Shown here in pieces: positions 26,489-36,300 of a stretch of DNA of 64,000 bases. The stretch is from G963663315 sp965208975 (GTDB lineage: Bacteria; Pseudomonadota; Gammaproteobacteria; Arenicellales; Poriferihabitantaceae). Numbering within the stretch: position 1 is the first letter of the stretch; every line of letters starts with the position of its first letter. The notes under the pieces are model-generated. The model did no database searches. It saw only the letters and a program-made list of their open reading frames with translations, and had not been told where the DNA came from. The DNA lies in NCBI GenBank assembly GCA_965208975.1, contig CBDBQH010000001.1, positions 186,001-250,000 on the forward strand, given 5' to 3'. The position numbers were made by a program, and so were the translations under genes.

Positions 26489-28459
26489 GTGAAGAAACAG
26501 GCCCGCCAAACCATCGAAGCTCCTTATGGCGCGTGGCAGAGTCCATGGTCCCTGGAATCTGTTTTCGATGACGGGTTTGAGCCTGCCTGCCCGTTTGTTG
26601 TCGGAGGGCGACTGTACTGGCTGGAGAGCTTGAGCGAGGAAAACGGGCGAGTCGCCGTGATGACGGAAACCCGGTCCGGGGAGCGCAGATGTGTCACTCC
26701 CGCCAAATACAATATCCGCACCCGTGTGCATGAATACGGGGGCAAGTGTTTTTGTGTTCATGGTGATTACATCCTGTTCAATAACTGGCGGGACGGTCAG
26801 TTATATAGACAGAGGTTGAGCGCGACTTCATCTCCTCACCTGCTCCCCGCGTCCGTGATTCCGGGTTGTCGGGGGTTTGCCGACCTGTCTGTGTCGCGGG
26901 ATGGAACCTGGGTGATCGGCGTCATCGAGCTGGAAGCGGATGGGGAGCGCTGTGAAAACATCAACCGGATTGTCGCCGTTTCATTATCGGACATCAATGC
27001 TGATTCGCCCGCTTTCACTACGCTGGCCGAGGGCGCGGATTTTTATGCCAGTCCGGTACTGTCGGATGACGGGGGACAGATTGCGTGGCTCGAATGGTCT
27101 CATCCGAACATGCCCTGGGACCAGACCCGGCTGGCGCGGGCCTCGCTTGCGACAGACGCAAGGCGCATTGCGGTGACTTCACGCCGGACCGTGGTGGATG
27201 AACCCGGTCGTTCGGTTTGTCAGCCGGGCTTCACCCGCGGGGGGGTGTTACTTTTTGTCAGTGACGATGAGACGACCGACCGCTGGAATTTTCACAGTCA
27301 CGATGGCAGCCGGATTCGCCGGTTGACGGATTCACAGTTTGAGTTTGGTGAACCGCACTGGATATTCGGGCAGTCCCGATGGCAGCAATCCGATGACAAT
27401 CTGATTTATGCCGTGGGCTCGAGCCATTCGGGTGACCGGATTTTCGCGATTGACCTTGAAGGTGGCTGGTTGAATCCGGTTGGCAGGGAGTTTGCGGCAT
27501 GTCGGCAACTCTTTGGTGATGATTCGGGGGCGATCTGGTTTGTCGGGTGTTTCAGTGACCGGCAGCCACAGATTTTACGTCTGGAGCCCGATTCAAACCG
27601 GATCGAATCCTGTCTGTCCGGCGTATCCGGGCCGGCTCAGGCCAGGTTATCCAGCCCGCAGCCGATCAGTTTCCCGGACGCTGACCAGAATCCCGTTTAT
27701 GGCTACTTCTATCCGCCCTGTAATCCGCGCTATGTGGCGCCCGCCGGTACACTGCCGCCCTTGCTGGTGGTGACTCATGGCGGCCCGACCGGCAGGGCGA
27801 CACCGGAGTATTCCGCGATCAAGCAGTATTTCTGTGCGCTTGGATTTGCGTTACTGGACATCAATCATCGCGGCAGCAGTGGGTATGGCCGCGCCTATCG
27901 GCAGCAGCTGCTGGGACAGTGGGGTGTATTCGATGTGGATGATATGATCAGTGGCATTGATTTCGCGGCCCGTGAAGGATGGATAGATCCGGGTCGGGTA
28001 TTCATTCGGGGGAGTAGCGCGGGAGGGTTTGTGGTCCTCTCGGCGCTGACCCGGTATCCGCAAAGATTTGCCGGAGGAGCCTGCTATTATGGTATCGGCA
28101 ATCTGATTACCCTGAGCGAGATCACACACAAATTCGAGTCGAGGTACACCGACAATCTGGTGGGGGAGGCATTCGACCCGGTCAACGCCAGAGCGCCGGA
28201 CAGCCGCTATGTCTCGCGTTCGCCGCTGTTTCATCTGGAGTCACTGGGCTGCCCGTTAATTCTGTTTCAGGGAGAAGATGACAAAATCGTGCCCGCGGAG
28301 GTTGCGCGTGAAGTGGTCAACAGCCTGCTGGAGCAAGGACTCGAATACGAATATACCGAATATCCCGATGAAGGACATGGTTTCCGAGCGAAGCGCAACC
28401 GGCTGGATGCCCTGCGCCGGGAGATTGATTTTTTCATCCGAATCATTTGTTCTGAATAA
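26489..28459 (+). CDS. S9 family prolyl oligopeptidase-like peptidase
   Basis: 656 residues from GTG 26489. A beta-propeller region (about residues 1-390) precedes an alpha/beta hydrolase domain. The catalytic triad is readable: Ser in RGSSAGGF, Asp in GEDDKIVPA and His in DEGHGF. No signal peptide is visible, so it is probably cytoplasmic. Such enzymes cleave short peptides after proline or remove acyl groups. The substrate here is unknown. Confidence 0.86.
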   Translation: MKKQARQTIEAPYGAWQSPWSLESVFDDGFEPACPFVVGGRLYWLESLSEENGRVAVMTETRSGERRCVTPAKYNIRTRVHEYGGKCFCVHGDYILFNNWRDGQLYRQRLSATSSPHLLPASVIPGCRGFADLSVSRDGTWVIGVIELEADGERCENINRIVAVSLSDINADSPAFTTLAEGADFYASPVLSDDGGQIAWLEWSHPNMPWDQTRLARASLATDARRIAVTSRRTVVDEPGRSVCQPGFTRGGVLLFVSDDETTDRWNFHSHDGSRIRRLTDSQFEFGEPHWIFGQSRWQQSDDNLIYAVGSSHSGDRIFAIDLEGGWLNPVGREFAACRQLFGDDSGAIWFVGCFSDRQPQILRLEPDSNRIESCLSGVSGPAQARLSSPQPISFPDADQNPVYGYFYPPCNPRYVAPAGTLPPLLVVTHGGPTGRATPEYSAIKQYFCALGFALLDINHRGSSGYGRAYRQQLLGQWGVFDVDDMISGIDFAAREGWIDPGRVFIRGSSAGGFVVLSALTRYPQRFAGGACYYGIGNLITLSEITHKFESRYTDNLVGEAFDPVNARAPDSRYVSRSPLFHLESLGCPLILFQGEDDKIVPAEVAREVVNSLLEQGLEYEYTEYPDEGHGFRAKRNRLDALRREIDFFIRIICSE

Positions 28460-28505
28460 TTTTCCGATATGACAGACAAGTTGCATAAATTTTGCATAAA
28501 GTTCA

Positions 28506-28533
28506 TTGATAATCCTGAAGGTTCCATTACAAT
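28506..28533 (+). promoter_or_regulatory. Likely promoter of the sterol operon
   Basis: TTGATA (28506-28511), a 16-base spacer and TACAAT (28528-28533) lie about 77 bases before the first sterol gene. An imperfect direct repeat TTGCATAAA (28481 and 28492) is just upstream and could be a regulator site. Confidence 0.45.
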
Positions 28534-28609
28534 AAGCCCGGCGCCGGGAAATTAAAACCGATTAAAACCGTTATCTTTTAACTTGCCAGTTTCTGCGACG
28601 ATTTCTAGA

Positions 28610-29743
28610 ATGAGCGTATCTTTTGACTCTTCCACTTTGCCTGTTCTCGTTACCGGCGGAGCTGGGCATGTCGGCGCTAATCTCGTTTACCGACTACTTA
28701 TGGATGGCGTCCGGGTGCGGGTACTCTTGAGACACGAAGATAACAACGAAGCGCTGGAAGGTCTTGATGTGGAGCGTTCGTTTGGTGACATCCGGGATTT
28801 GAATGCAACCCGGCAGGCTGTAGAAGGTTGCCAGGGGGTCTATCATGTCGCCGCGCAAATATCCACCATCGAGGGCAATAGCGCCTGGCGCCGGAAAATA
28901 TATGAATGCAACGTTCTCGGCGCTCGCAATGTGTTGCAGGCGGCGCGGGAATCGGATGCCGGTCGGGTCGTGGTGACAGGCTCTTTCAGCGCCGTTGGTT
29001 ACGACCTGGATAAACCGGACGCCCCCAGTGATGAGACGATGCAGTTTTATCCGATGGAGCGCACGATGCCCTACGAGCGCAGCAAGGCGCTGGTTGAGCA
29101 CGAGTGCTGGCGCGCCGCGGCCATGGGGCAGGATGTCATCGTGGCAACATGTTGCGCGGTGGTCGGGGGCAGAGATTATTTTCCTTCACGACTGGGCAGG
29201 ACCCTGTGCGACTATACCAATGGAAAACTTCGGGCTTATGTGGATGGCGGCTTCGAGTTTGTCGCGGCGCGGGATATTGTGGAGGGACATCTGTTGTGTA
29301 TGCGCCACGGACGTTCAGGCGAGAAGTACATTTTCAGCAGTGAGTACAAAACCATCTCCGAGATACTGGAACTATATGAGGAAGTGTCCGGTGTCGAGCG
29401 TCCGGGCCGGCATATCCCGGTTAATATGATGCTCGCGTTCTCAGAAGTGGCGAGCTTTTATCTGAGCCGGTTTCACCCCGGTTTCCCCCAGCGCTTCACG
29501 CCCGGCGCCATCCGCCTGCTGAAAATGTGCCGCCACGCTGACACCAGCAAGGCGAAACGGGAGCTCGGTTATCAGCCAACCAGCATCCGCGCTGCGGTTC
29601 ATGAGGCATACGCATTTCACTACCATCGTAACGCGATCACGAATGCGGACGCGAAACGTCCTTGTGAGGATGCCATGCGGCGAGTGGGAAATCCGGTGGT
29701 GAACCAGGGATTGCCGATCATGTCCGGGGAGGGTTCAGTATGA
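28610..29743 (+). CDS. SdmB-like NAD(P)-dependent sterol C-4 decarboxylase/3-ketoreductase (3-beta-HSD family)
   Basis: 377 residues from ATG 28610. The frame extends upstream, but the nucleotide motif TGGAGHVG then falls at residues 13-20, as expected for an extended SDR. The active-site YxxxK is YERSK near residue 152. The family includes 3-beta-hydroxysteroid dehydrogenases, HpnA and the Methylococcus SdmB, which removes the C-4 carboxyl during sterol demethylation. Its stop overlaps the ATG of a Rieske oxygenase, the SdmA-SdmB pairing, and CYP51 and a cyclase follow. The SdmB role is inferred from this context. HpnA-like function is less likely because no hopanoid gene is adjacent. Confidence 0.72.
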   Translation: MSVSFDSSTLPVLVTGGAGHVGANLVYRLLMDGVRVRVLLRHEDNNEALEGLDVERSFGDIRDLNATRQAVEGCQGVYHVAAQISTIEGNSAWRRKIYECNVLGARNVLQAARESDAGRVVVTGSFSAVGYDLDKPDAPSDETMQFYPMERTMPYERSKALVEHECWRAAAMGQDVIVATCCAVVGGRDYFPSRLGRTLCDYTNGKLRAYVDGGFEFVAARDIVEGHLLCMRHGRSGEKYIFSSEYKTISEILELYEEVSGVERPGRHIPVNMMLAFSEVASFYLSRFHPGFPQRFTPGAIRLLKMCRHADTSKAKRELGYQPTSIRAAVHEAYAFHYHRNAITNADAKRPCEDAMRRVGNPVVNQGLPIMSGEGSV

Positions 29744-30816
29744 GTCCGGCAGCGGGCGCTCCTCCCTCATTTGAGAAGGCTGTCAACCTGCGCCAGCAGG
29801 CGCGGGCTACGGGTCTGGATCCGGATTACTGGTATGCGGTTGAACAGGTTCACCGGGTCAAACCGGGGGCCGTGGTTGAAGTTGTTTTCTGGAAACGCTC
29901 CATTGCGCTGTATCGTGGGGCAGACGGCTCATTTCACGCGCTGGATAATGTTTGTGCACACCGCCAGATCAAGCTCTCCCTGGGGAAAGTGCAGGGTTGT
30001 CGGCTGGTGTGCGCCTACCATGGCTGGCAGTACGATGAAAACGGACGGCGCGCCGATATTCCTCATGACCACTCTGGAGGAGCGCTCCCGAAGCCTGTTG
30101 TCCGGAGCTATCCTGTGCAGGTTCGTTATGGTCTGGTCTGGTTGTTTCCCGGCGAGCCGGAGCGCGCGCAGCAGCGCCATATTCCAGAGATCCCTGAGCT
30201 TGAGGGGAGCGCGCGCTGGGCCTGTGTGCCACTCAGCTTTACCTGGTCGGCGCACCACTCCATGGTGATTGATAACGTCAGTGACTTTACCCACGCCTGG
30301 CTGCATCGTCAATACCGGCCCTTTGATGGCGCAACCCTGACCCGTTATGAGACGGTTGGTGACAATGTACATCTGGCCTACGATACGAAAGTCGGGCGCG
30401 GCCCTGTCTCTGGATGGTTTGTCGACCACAAGCAGACCAATACCAATTACATGGAGCTTTGTTATCAGTATCCCTACCAGTGGTCGAATACCGATGACGC
30501 GATTAAACACTGGTTGTTTGTGCTGCCGATTGATGAGCGTACCACACGGGTATTTTTCCTGTTCTACTTCAAGTCATTGAAGATTCCCTTGTTGCCTGTA
30601 CGTATTCCCCGTTTCGCGATGACCACTGTGCTGAAGATCTCGAATCGCTTCCTCATTGCTCCTTTGCTTGACCAGGACCGTTTTGCCGTTGAAGCAGAGC
30701 AACAGGGTTACGAGAAGCATTGGGATGCCCGTCCTGTCGAGTTTAATCCGGTAGTAAAGGCGTTTCAAAAAGTAACCGTGCGCAAATGGAGTGAGTATCT
30801 GGAACGCCAGAAGTAA
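29740..30816 (+). CDS. SdmA-like Rieske oxygenase, sterol C-4 demethylation candidate
   Basis: 358 residues. The Rieske ligands are CAH...CAYH with 17 residues between (about residues 72-94), and the mononuclear iron site is NVSDFTHAWLH near residue 187. The layout matches the class that contains DAF-36/Neverland cholesterol 7-desaturase and the bacterial SdmA, which oxidises the C-4 methyl of sterols. It overlaps the SdmB-like gene by four bases. No dedicated reductase is present nearby. The exact position oxidised (C-4 versus C-7 desaturation) cannot be decided from sequence alone. Confidence 0.72.
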   Translation: MSPAAGAPPSFEKAVNLRQQARATGLDPDYWYAVEQVHRVKPGAVVEVVFWKRSIALYRGADGSFHALDNVCAHRQIKLSLGKVQGCRLVCAYHGWQYDENGRRADIPHDHSGGALPKPVVRSYPVQVRYGLVWLFPGEPERAQQRHIPEIPELEGSARWACVPLSFTWSAHHSMVIDNVSDFTHAWLHRQYRPFDGATLTRYETVGDNVHLAYDTKVGRGPVSGWFVDHKQTNTNYMELCYQYPYQWSNTDDAIKHWLFVLPIDERTTRVFFLFYFKSLKIPLLPVRIPRFAMTTVLKISNRFLIAPLLDQDRFAVEAEQQGYEKHWDARPVEFNPVVKAFQKVTVRKWSEYLERQK

Positions 30817-31955
30817 TGGTGATGGCGTTCCCTGAACCTGAACCACACCTTCCGTTGTTCATACTGTCGGGGGGCAACTTGTTGGAAGCCATGGTCATGG
30901 TGGTGGTATTCGTCAGCGTTTTATTCGCCGGATCAATCTTCCTGGCGGGACGACAGGTGGAAGGACCGAAACAGCAAGGAAGGCCGCCAAACATCTACAA
31001 GCTCAACGGTCTCGCCTTGTTCCTGCTTACCCTGATCGCCGTGTTACTTGCCCAGGTCTTCGGCTGGTATTCTCTTTCAGCGCTGTACACTCACTTTTTC
31101 GCTTTGTTTATAGTAGCAAACGGGTTCGCGTTTGCGCTTTGTGGCTGGTTATATTGGCGCGGAGCGCCGGCACGAAACCCGGCGCAGCGTTCAGCCGCGG
31201 AACCCGGCGCGAGGAAATGGCGGGACTTCTTTTTCGGAGTGCAACTGAATCCAACCCTGTTCGGGGTTGACCTGAAGTTTTACAGCTACCGTCCTTCGCT
31301 GATCGGTCTGGCGCTGTTCAACGTGTCTTTCGCCATCGTCCAGTACGAAACATACGGGCAGGTAAGCCTGGCCATGGCGCTCTATCAGGCTTTCACCTGG
31401 TTGTACGTGTTTAACTACTTCCAGTTCGAACACGGCATGATTCATACCTGGGACATTACCAGTGAGCGTTTTGGCTGGATGCTGGTCTGGGGAGACTATG
31501 TGCTGGTGCCATTTTTCTATTGTCTTCCCGGTTGGTGGCTTGTTCATGCGGAGGGGGCGTTGTCTCCAGTTGCCGCGCTCCTTATCATTTTGCTGTTTGT
31601 CTTCGGATTCTGGCTGTTTCGCGGAGCCAACCAGCAAAAGCACCGTTTCAGGAGTGATCCGAGTGTCATGATATGGGGGCAACCTGCACAATCTCTGGAC
31701 GGGCGATTGCTCGTTTCGGGATTCTGGGGTATTGGACGACACCTTAATTATACTGGAGAGATCTGTGTCTATCTCGCATTTGCCCTTACCACCGGGTTCG
31801 TATCCTGGGCGCCTTTCCTGTTGCCCGCATGGCTCGCGGGTCTGTTGTGGCATCGTTCCAGACGTGATGATCGCCGCTGTCGCGCCAAATATGGTGAATT
31901 GTGGGAACGCTACACACAGCAGGTGCGTTATTCCATGTTGCCGTTCGTCCATTAG
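30816..31955 (+). CDS. Sterol reductase of the ERG4/ERG24 family (C-14 reductase candidate)
   Basis: 379 residues with about 9 membrane segments. Family signatures are FFFGVQLNPTL, FRGANQQK, LLVSGFWGIGRHLNYTGE and the closing HRSRRDDRRCRAKYGELWERYTQQVRY. These are the NADPH and sterol-contact blocks shared by ERG24/TM7SF2, DHCR7 and ERG4. Next to CYP51, reduction of the C-14 double bond left by demethylation is the simplest assignment. The SGFWG and WERYT wording is also DHCR7-like, so C-7 reduction remains possible. The start ATG overlaps the previous stop by one base. Confidence 0.85.
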   Translation: MVMAFPEPEPHLPLFILSGGNLLEAMVMVVVFVSVLFAGSIFLAGRQVEGPKQQGRPPNIYKLNGLALFLLTLIAVLLAQVFGWYSLSALYTHFFALFIVANGFAFALCGWLYWRGAPARNPAQRSAAEPGARKWRDFFFGVQLNPTLFGVDLKFYSYRPSLIGLALFNVSFAIVQYETYGQVSLAMALYQAFTWLYVFNYFQFEHGMIHTWDITSERFGWMLVWGDYVLVPFFYCLPGWWLVHAEGALSPVAALLIILLFVFGFWLFRGANQQKHRFRSDPSVMIWGQPAQSLDGRLLVSGFWGIGRHLNYTGEICVYLAFALTTGFVSWAPFLLPAWLAGLLWHRSRRDDRRCRAKYGELWERYTQQVRYSMLPFVH

Positions 31956-31961
31956 GGGCTA

Positions 31962-33374
31962 ATGATGGGACAGCGCTCGGACAGTATGAAGCTCCCGGAT
32001 TCGGCAGAACCTTCGTCCCGGTCGGCGAAAGCCGCGCCCAGGTTCGCCGGTGGGTGGCCGTTGATCGGTCATCTGCCTGAATTTCTGAAGGACCCGGTAT
32101 CTCTGTTGATTCGCGGCTGGCAAGAGAGTGGAGATATTTTCCGGTTTCGGGTCGGTATTCGTGATTTTTTCCTGTTTGCCGGGCCCGAAGCGCACGACTT
32201 CTGGTTCAGAGCGCCGGATGATCAGCTGAACGCCAAGGCTGTCTACCAGTTCACGGTGCCCATATTCGGACGTGGCGTGGCTTATGATGTCGCTCCTGAA
32301 CTCATGGCCGAGCAGCTGGGATTTCTGTATCCAGCGCTTCGGGAATCGGCCATGCGAAAGTTCGCCCGATTGATGTTTGAAGAAACTACGCTTTTTGCAG
32401 ACACTCTGGGCGAGGAAGGAGAGCTTGACCTGCCACGAGCGATGAATGAGCTCACTGTCAAGATTGCCAGCAGATGCCTGATCGGAGAAGAAATCCGCAA
32501 TCAGGTGGATTCGGGTTTTGCTGAGGCCTATCACGAACTGCAAAACGGTATCAATACGTTAGGGTTTTTCTTTCCCCGACTCCCGATTCCCGCTCACCGC
32601 TCACGCAATCGGGCACGGCTCAAGGTGTCCGCGCTCTTTAGCTCGGTAATGGAGCAACGTCGCCGTACCGGGTCTCAGGCTGACGATTTTATGCAGACGC
32701 TGATGAACGCCCGCTACAAGGACGGGCGAGCGTTGAGCGATGGGGAGATTACCGGCATTCTGCTGACATGTTTGTTCGCTGGTCAACACACGAGCGCCGT
32801 TCTTGCCACCTGGACCGCTCTGGAGCTTTTGCGTGAACCCTCCTATCTGGCGCGGGTGAGAGACGAGATAGAAGATATATACTCCGCGACGGATACCATG
32901 AGTCTTGCGAGTCTCAAGCAACAAGTAACTCTGGAATATGCCGTGCGTGAGTGTGAGCGCCTGCACCCGCCATTGATCATGTTGATCCGCAAGGCGCTCA
33001 AGCCCTTGCAGTACGGAGGTTATACGATCCCGGCTGGCGCCCTGACCATGGTGTCGCCAGCAGTCTCTCATCGGTTACCACATATATTTTCCGAGCCGGA
33101 GCGGTTTTCCCCGGATCGGTTTGCTCCGCCTGTGCGGGAGGATAAACAGCATCACTATACCTTGATCGGATTTGGCGGTGGCAAGCATCGCTGTATGGGA
33201 GAACATTTTGCCTTGCTACAGCTAAAAGCGATCTGGACTGTGTTGTTCAGTCGCTTCGATTTTTGTACTGACACTGCGTTTCCCGCTCCGGATTACGGTA
33301 GCTGGGTAACCGGCCCACAAACCCCCTGTCGGGTGCGTTATCGCCGTATCGCCAGACCCGGCATTCCCGGATGA
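31962..33374 (+). CDS. cyp51: CYP51-type sterol 14-alpha-demethylase cytochrome P450
   Basis: 470 residues from ATG 31962. The CYP51 B'-helix signature is present as YQFTVPIFGRGVAYD and the I-helix as FAGQHTSA (GQHTS in place of the usual acid-Thr pair is typical of CYP51). ExxR is ECERLHPP. The haem-binding loop FGGGKHRCMG places the ligand at Cys411. It removes the C-14 methyl from lanosterol-type sterols by three oxidations. There is no N-terminal anchor, so it is soluble as in Methylococcus. The stop overlaps the start of the cyclase fusion. Confidence 0.93.
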   Translation: MMGQRSDSMKLPDSAEPSSRSAKAAPRFAGGWPLIGHLPEFLKDPVSLLIRGWQESGDIFRFRVGIRDFFLFAGPEAHDFWFRAPDDQLNAKAVYQFTVPIFGRGVAYDVAPELMAEQLGFLYPALRESAMRKFARLMFEETTLFADTLGEEGELDLPRAMNELTVKIASRCLIGEEIRNQVDSGFAEAYHELQNGINTLGFFFPRLPIPAHRSRNRARLKVSALFSSVMEQRRRTGSQADDFMQTLMNARYKDGRALSDGEITGILLTCLFAGQHTSAVLATWTALELLREPSYLARVRDEIEDIYSATDTMSLASLKQQVTLEYAVRECERLHPPLIMLIRKALKPLQYGGYTIPAGALTMVSPAVSHRLPHIFSEPERFSPDRFAPPVREDKQHHYTLIGFGGGKHRCMGEHFALLQLKAIWTVLFSRFDFCTDTAFPAPDYGSWVTGPQTPCRVRYRRIARPGIPG

Positions 33375-36300
33375 CCGGCGACATGTCCCGCAGCTACGAT
33401 GTTGCCATCATCGGCGCGGGGCCAGTGGGTAGCTTGTGTGCACTCGCCCACGCGCGAAAAGGCGCCAGAGTGGCCTTGTTTGAAGCAAATCCGCGCGCAT
33501 CCCAAAGGCTGGCGGGGGAATGGCTGCATCCTCCCGCCGTGAGAATGTTGCGCGACTTCGGGATTGACGAACCTGGCACACAGACTTTCAACCCGGCAGG
33601 CGCAGGATTTGTGGTATTCCCGGAAGCTGGCGCACAGCCCGTCGTCTTCTCTTATCCGGGCGAATCCCGAGGATTGACATGTGAGCACGCTTCACTGGTG
33701 CAAAGCCTGCGCGAAGCGGTCGCAGATGAGCCGTCCGTTGCGCTGTTTTTCAGGGCGCGGGCACATGCGATCGAAGACGGTAAGGTCATCTTTACACATA
33801 ACGGCAATCAGGAAACCCTGGCTGCTCCCCGCATCATCGGCGCCGACGGTCAGGCTTCCATCGTCCGTAAATCGCTGGGTTTATCGAGAGGCCCGGTAAT
33901 CTGTTCACAGACAGTGGGTGTCGTACTGAGTGGGATAACGCTGCCTTTTGAAGGGTACGGTCATGTGTTGCTCGGTGGTCCGGGGCCAATACTGATGTAT
34001 CGTCTGGACGATGATCAAGTCCGGTTGATGGCTGATATTCCGATGGGGCACACGAAACCCAGGGAACGGGCCGACTTCTTGCTTGACTCGTACAGTGATT
34101 TATTACCGCATCCGCTGCGGTTCGCATTTGTGGAGGCCTTGCGGAGGAAGCAATTCCAGGTGGCCGCCAACAAGCTCAGGCCGCATATTACCTACGGCAG
34201 TTCGCGTTGTGTGTTGATTGGCGATGCCGCCGGACACTATCATCCGATGACAGCGATGGGCATGACCTTTGGTTTCGGTGATGCCGTTTCGCTGGCCGAG
34301 AATGAGGATTTTAAGGACTTTGCCGAGAAACGTTTTCGCGCCACCCGGGTATCGGCATTTCTCGCCATGGGGCTCTACGAAGTCTTTACCGATCATCGAG
34401 TCGAAGCGGTCGCTGTCAGGCGCGCTATCTATCACAGCGCCCGCATAAATTCCGCATTCCGTGACCGCACCATGCGTCTGCTTGGCTGTGAAGATATTTC
34501 GGCGGTTGGTATGGTGGGAGCCTTTTCCAGGACGGTGGCGCGCGCGGTTTTCGAGCAGATTCCACGAACCCTCGATCGGTTTGCCTGGCGCAAGACTGGC
34601 AATGTCCATTATGCGCTTGCGGTCAGAATCGGATGGTTGCTGAGAAGCATTTGGCGATTGTCCAGAGCGAGAAGCGGGTCAGGAGCGCTGTCCGGGCGGG
34701 ATTGGAGCGCTTTGTCAAAAGTGTTTCAGAATTCCATGCCATCGCAAGTCCGCGCCCCTGGCCCCCAGCCTGATCCTCCTGCAGTGTGTGCTTCGCCTGA
34801 TGCGGCTCCATGCTTGCAACTCGCGACCTCTCGCCTGCTGGAGTTGCAGGGTGAAGACGGATCATGGGAGGGGGAAATGGTGTGGTGCCCCATGCTCACC
34901 GCGCAATATGTGCTGTTGCATCACATCATTGAAAAACCCGTTGAATCCGGTCGATGCCAGCTTATTCTGCGTTCTTTCGCGCAAACCCGTCTCGATGGCG
35001 GGTTGTGGGGTATGCATGAGCGCTCGGAGCCTCATCTGTTTGTTACCACTTTAGTCTACGTCGCGGCCAGGTTGCTTGGCGTCCAGCAGGATGAGCCATT
35101 GCTCAGGCCAGCCAGCCAATTCTTCCAGACCAGAGGAGTTGTCGATATTCCGAGTTGGGGGAAATTCTGGCTGGCGCTTCTTAATCTCTACGACTGGCGC
35201 GGAGTGAACGTCATTCTGCCGGAGTTGTGGGCCTTGCCGCGCCGGTTCGCGATACATCCCTCGAACTGGTACTGCCATACCCGACTTATCTACATGGCCA
35301 TGTCGGCGATTTATCCACATCGGTTCCAGGCGCCCATGACTCCTGTGATTGTGTCGTTAAGAGAGGAGCTGTTTCCCGAAGGATTCGCGAATGTCGATTT
35401 TTCCACGGCTGGCAGCCGCTTGCGGGACGGTGACCTTTATGCGCCCCCCGGTTTTTGGCTGCGGGGCGGATACAGGGTTGCAAGAATATACGAACGTTAT
35501 CACACACAACGTCTCCGCAACCGATGTCTGGACCGGATTAACCGGCACATTAAATGGGAACTGCAAACCACCGACCACACAAGCATTTCTCCGGTCAGCG
35601 GAATGCTCAATATTCTTGCCTTGTGGATACGGGATGCGGACGATCCGGACTGTCTCCGGGCTCTGCAACGCCTGAACGGCTGGATCTGGGAAGACGAGGA
35701 GAATGGAATGCGGGTCACTGGCGCGAGAAGCGCTTCGTGGGACACGGGATTCGCGCTCCAGGCGTTGGCAACGGTAGCCGATATCGACGGTGTCGAAAAT
35801 GCCATGTCAGACGGCGCTGACTTCCTCATGAGACAGCAAATACGCACAAGTTTTGAAGGCTTTCGCGAGGCGTATCGGAATGACCCCAGGGGCGGTTGGT
35901 GTTTTGCCGGGGGGTGGCATGGCTGGCCGGTGACGGATTGTACCGCGGAAGCGACGCTTGGGTTGATCGCGGCCCACACACAAGCTGCGGATACTGCAAT
36001 TCTCGGCGAGGCGGTTCAATTCATGTTGCGCGGTCAAAACGGTGATGGCGGTTTTGGCAGCTATGAGGCGAGACGTTCCCGGTTTGGCCTCGAATGGTTG
36101 AATCCGGCAGAGATGTTTGGCGACTCAATGACCGAGAATTCTTATGTCGAATGCACGGCTTCCTGTCTTGCGGCATTCGCCGCCTGCGGACGATATTTAC
36201 CGAGCAACATCGAGAGGGCGGTAATGAAGTCCATTACGCGGGCGGATGCCTGGCTTCGGAGCTCGCAAGGCTACGATGGCTCCTGGCGCGGCGTGTGGGG

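Noticed and set aside
31191..31952. 253-residue frame antisense to the sterol reductase
   Set aside because: Polar composition without any motif, opposite a gene with strong family signatures.
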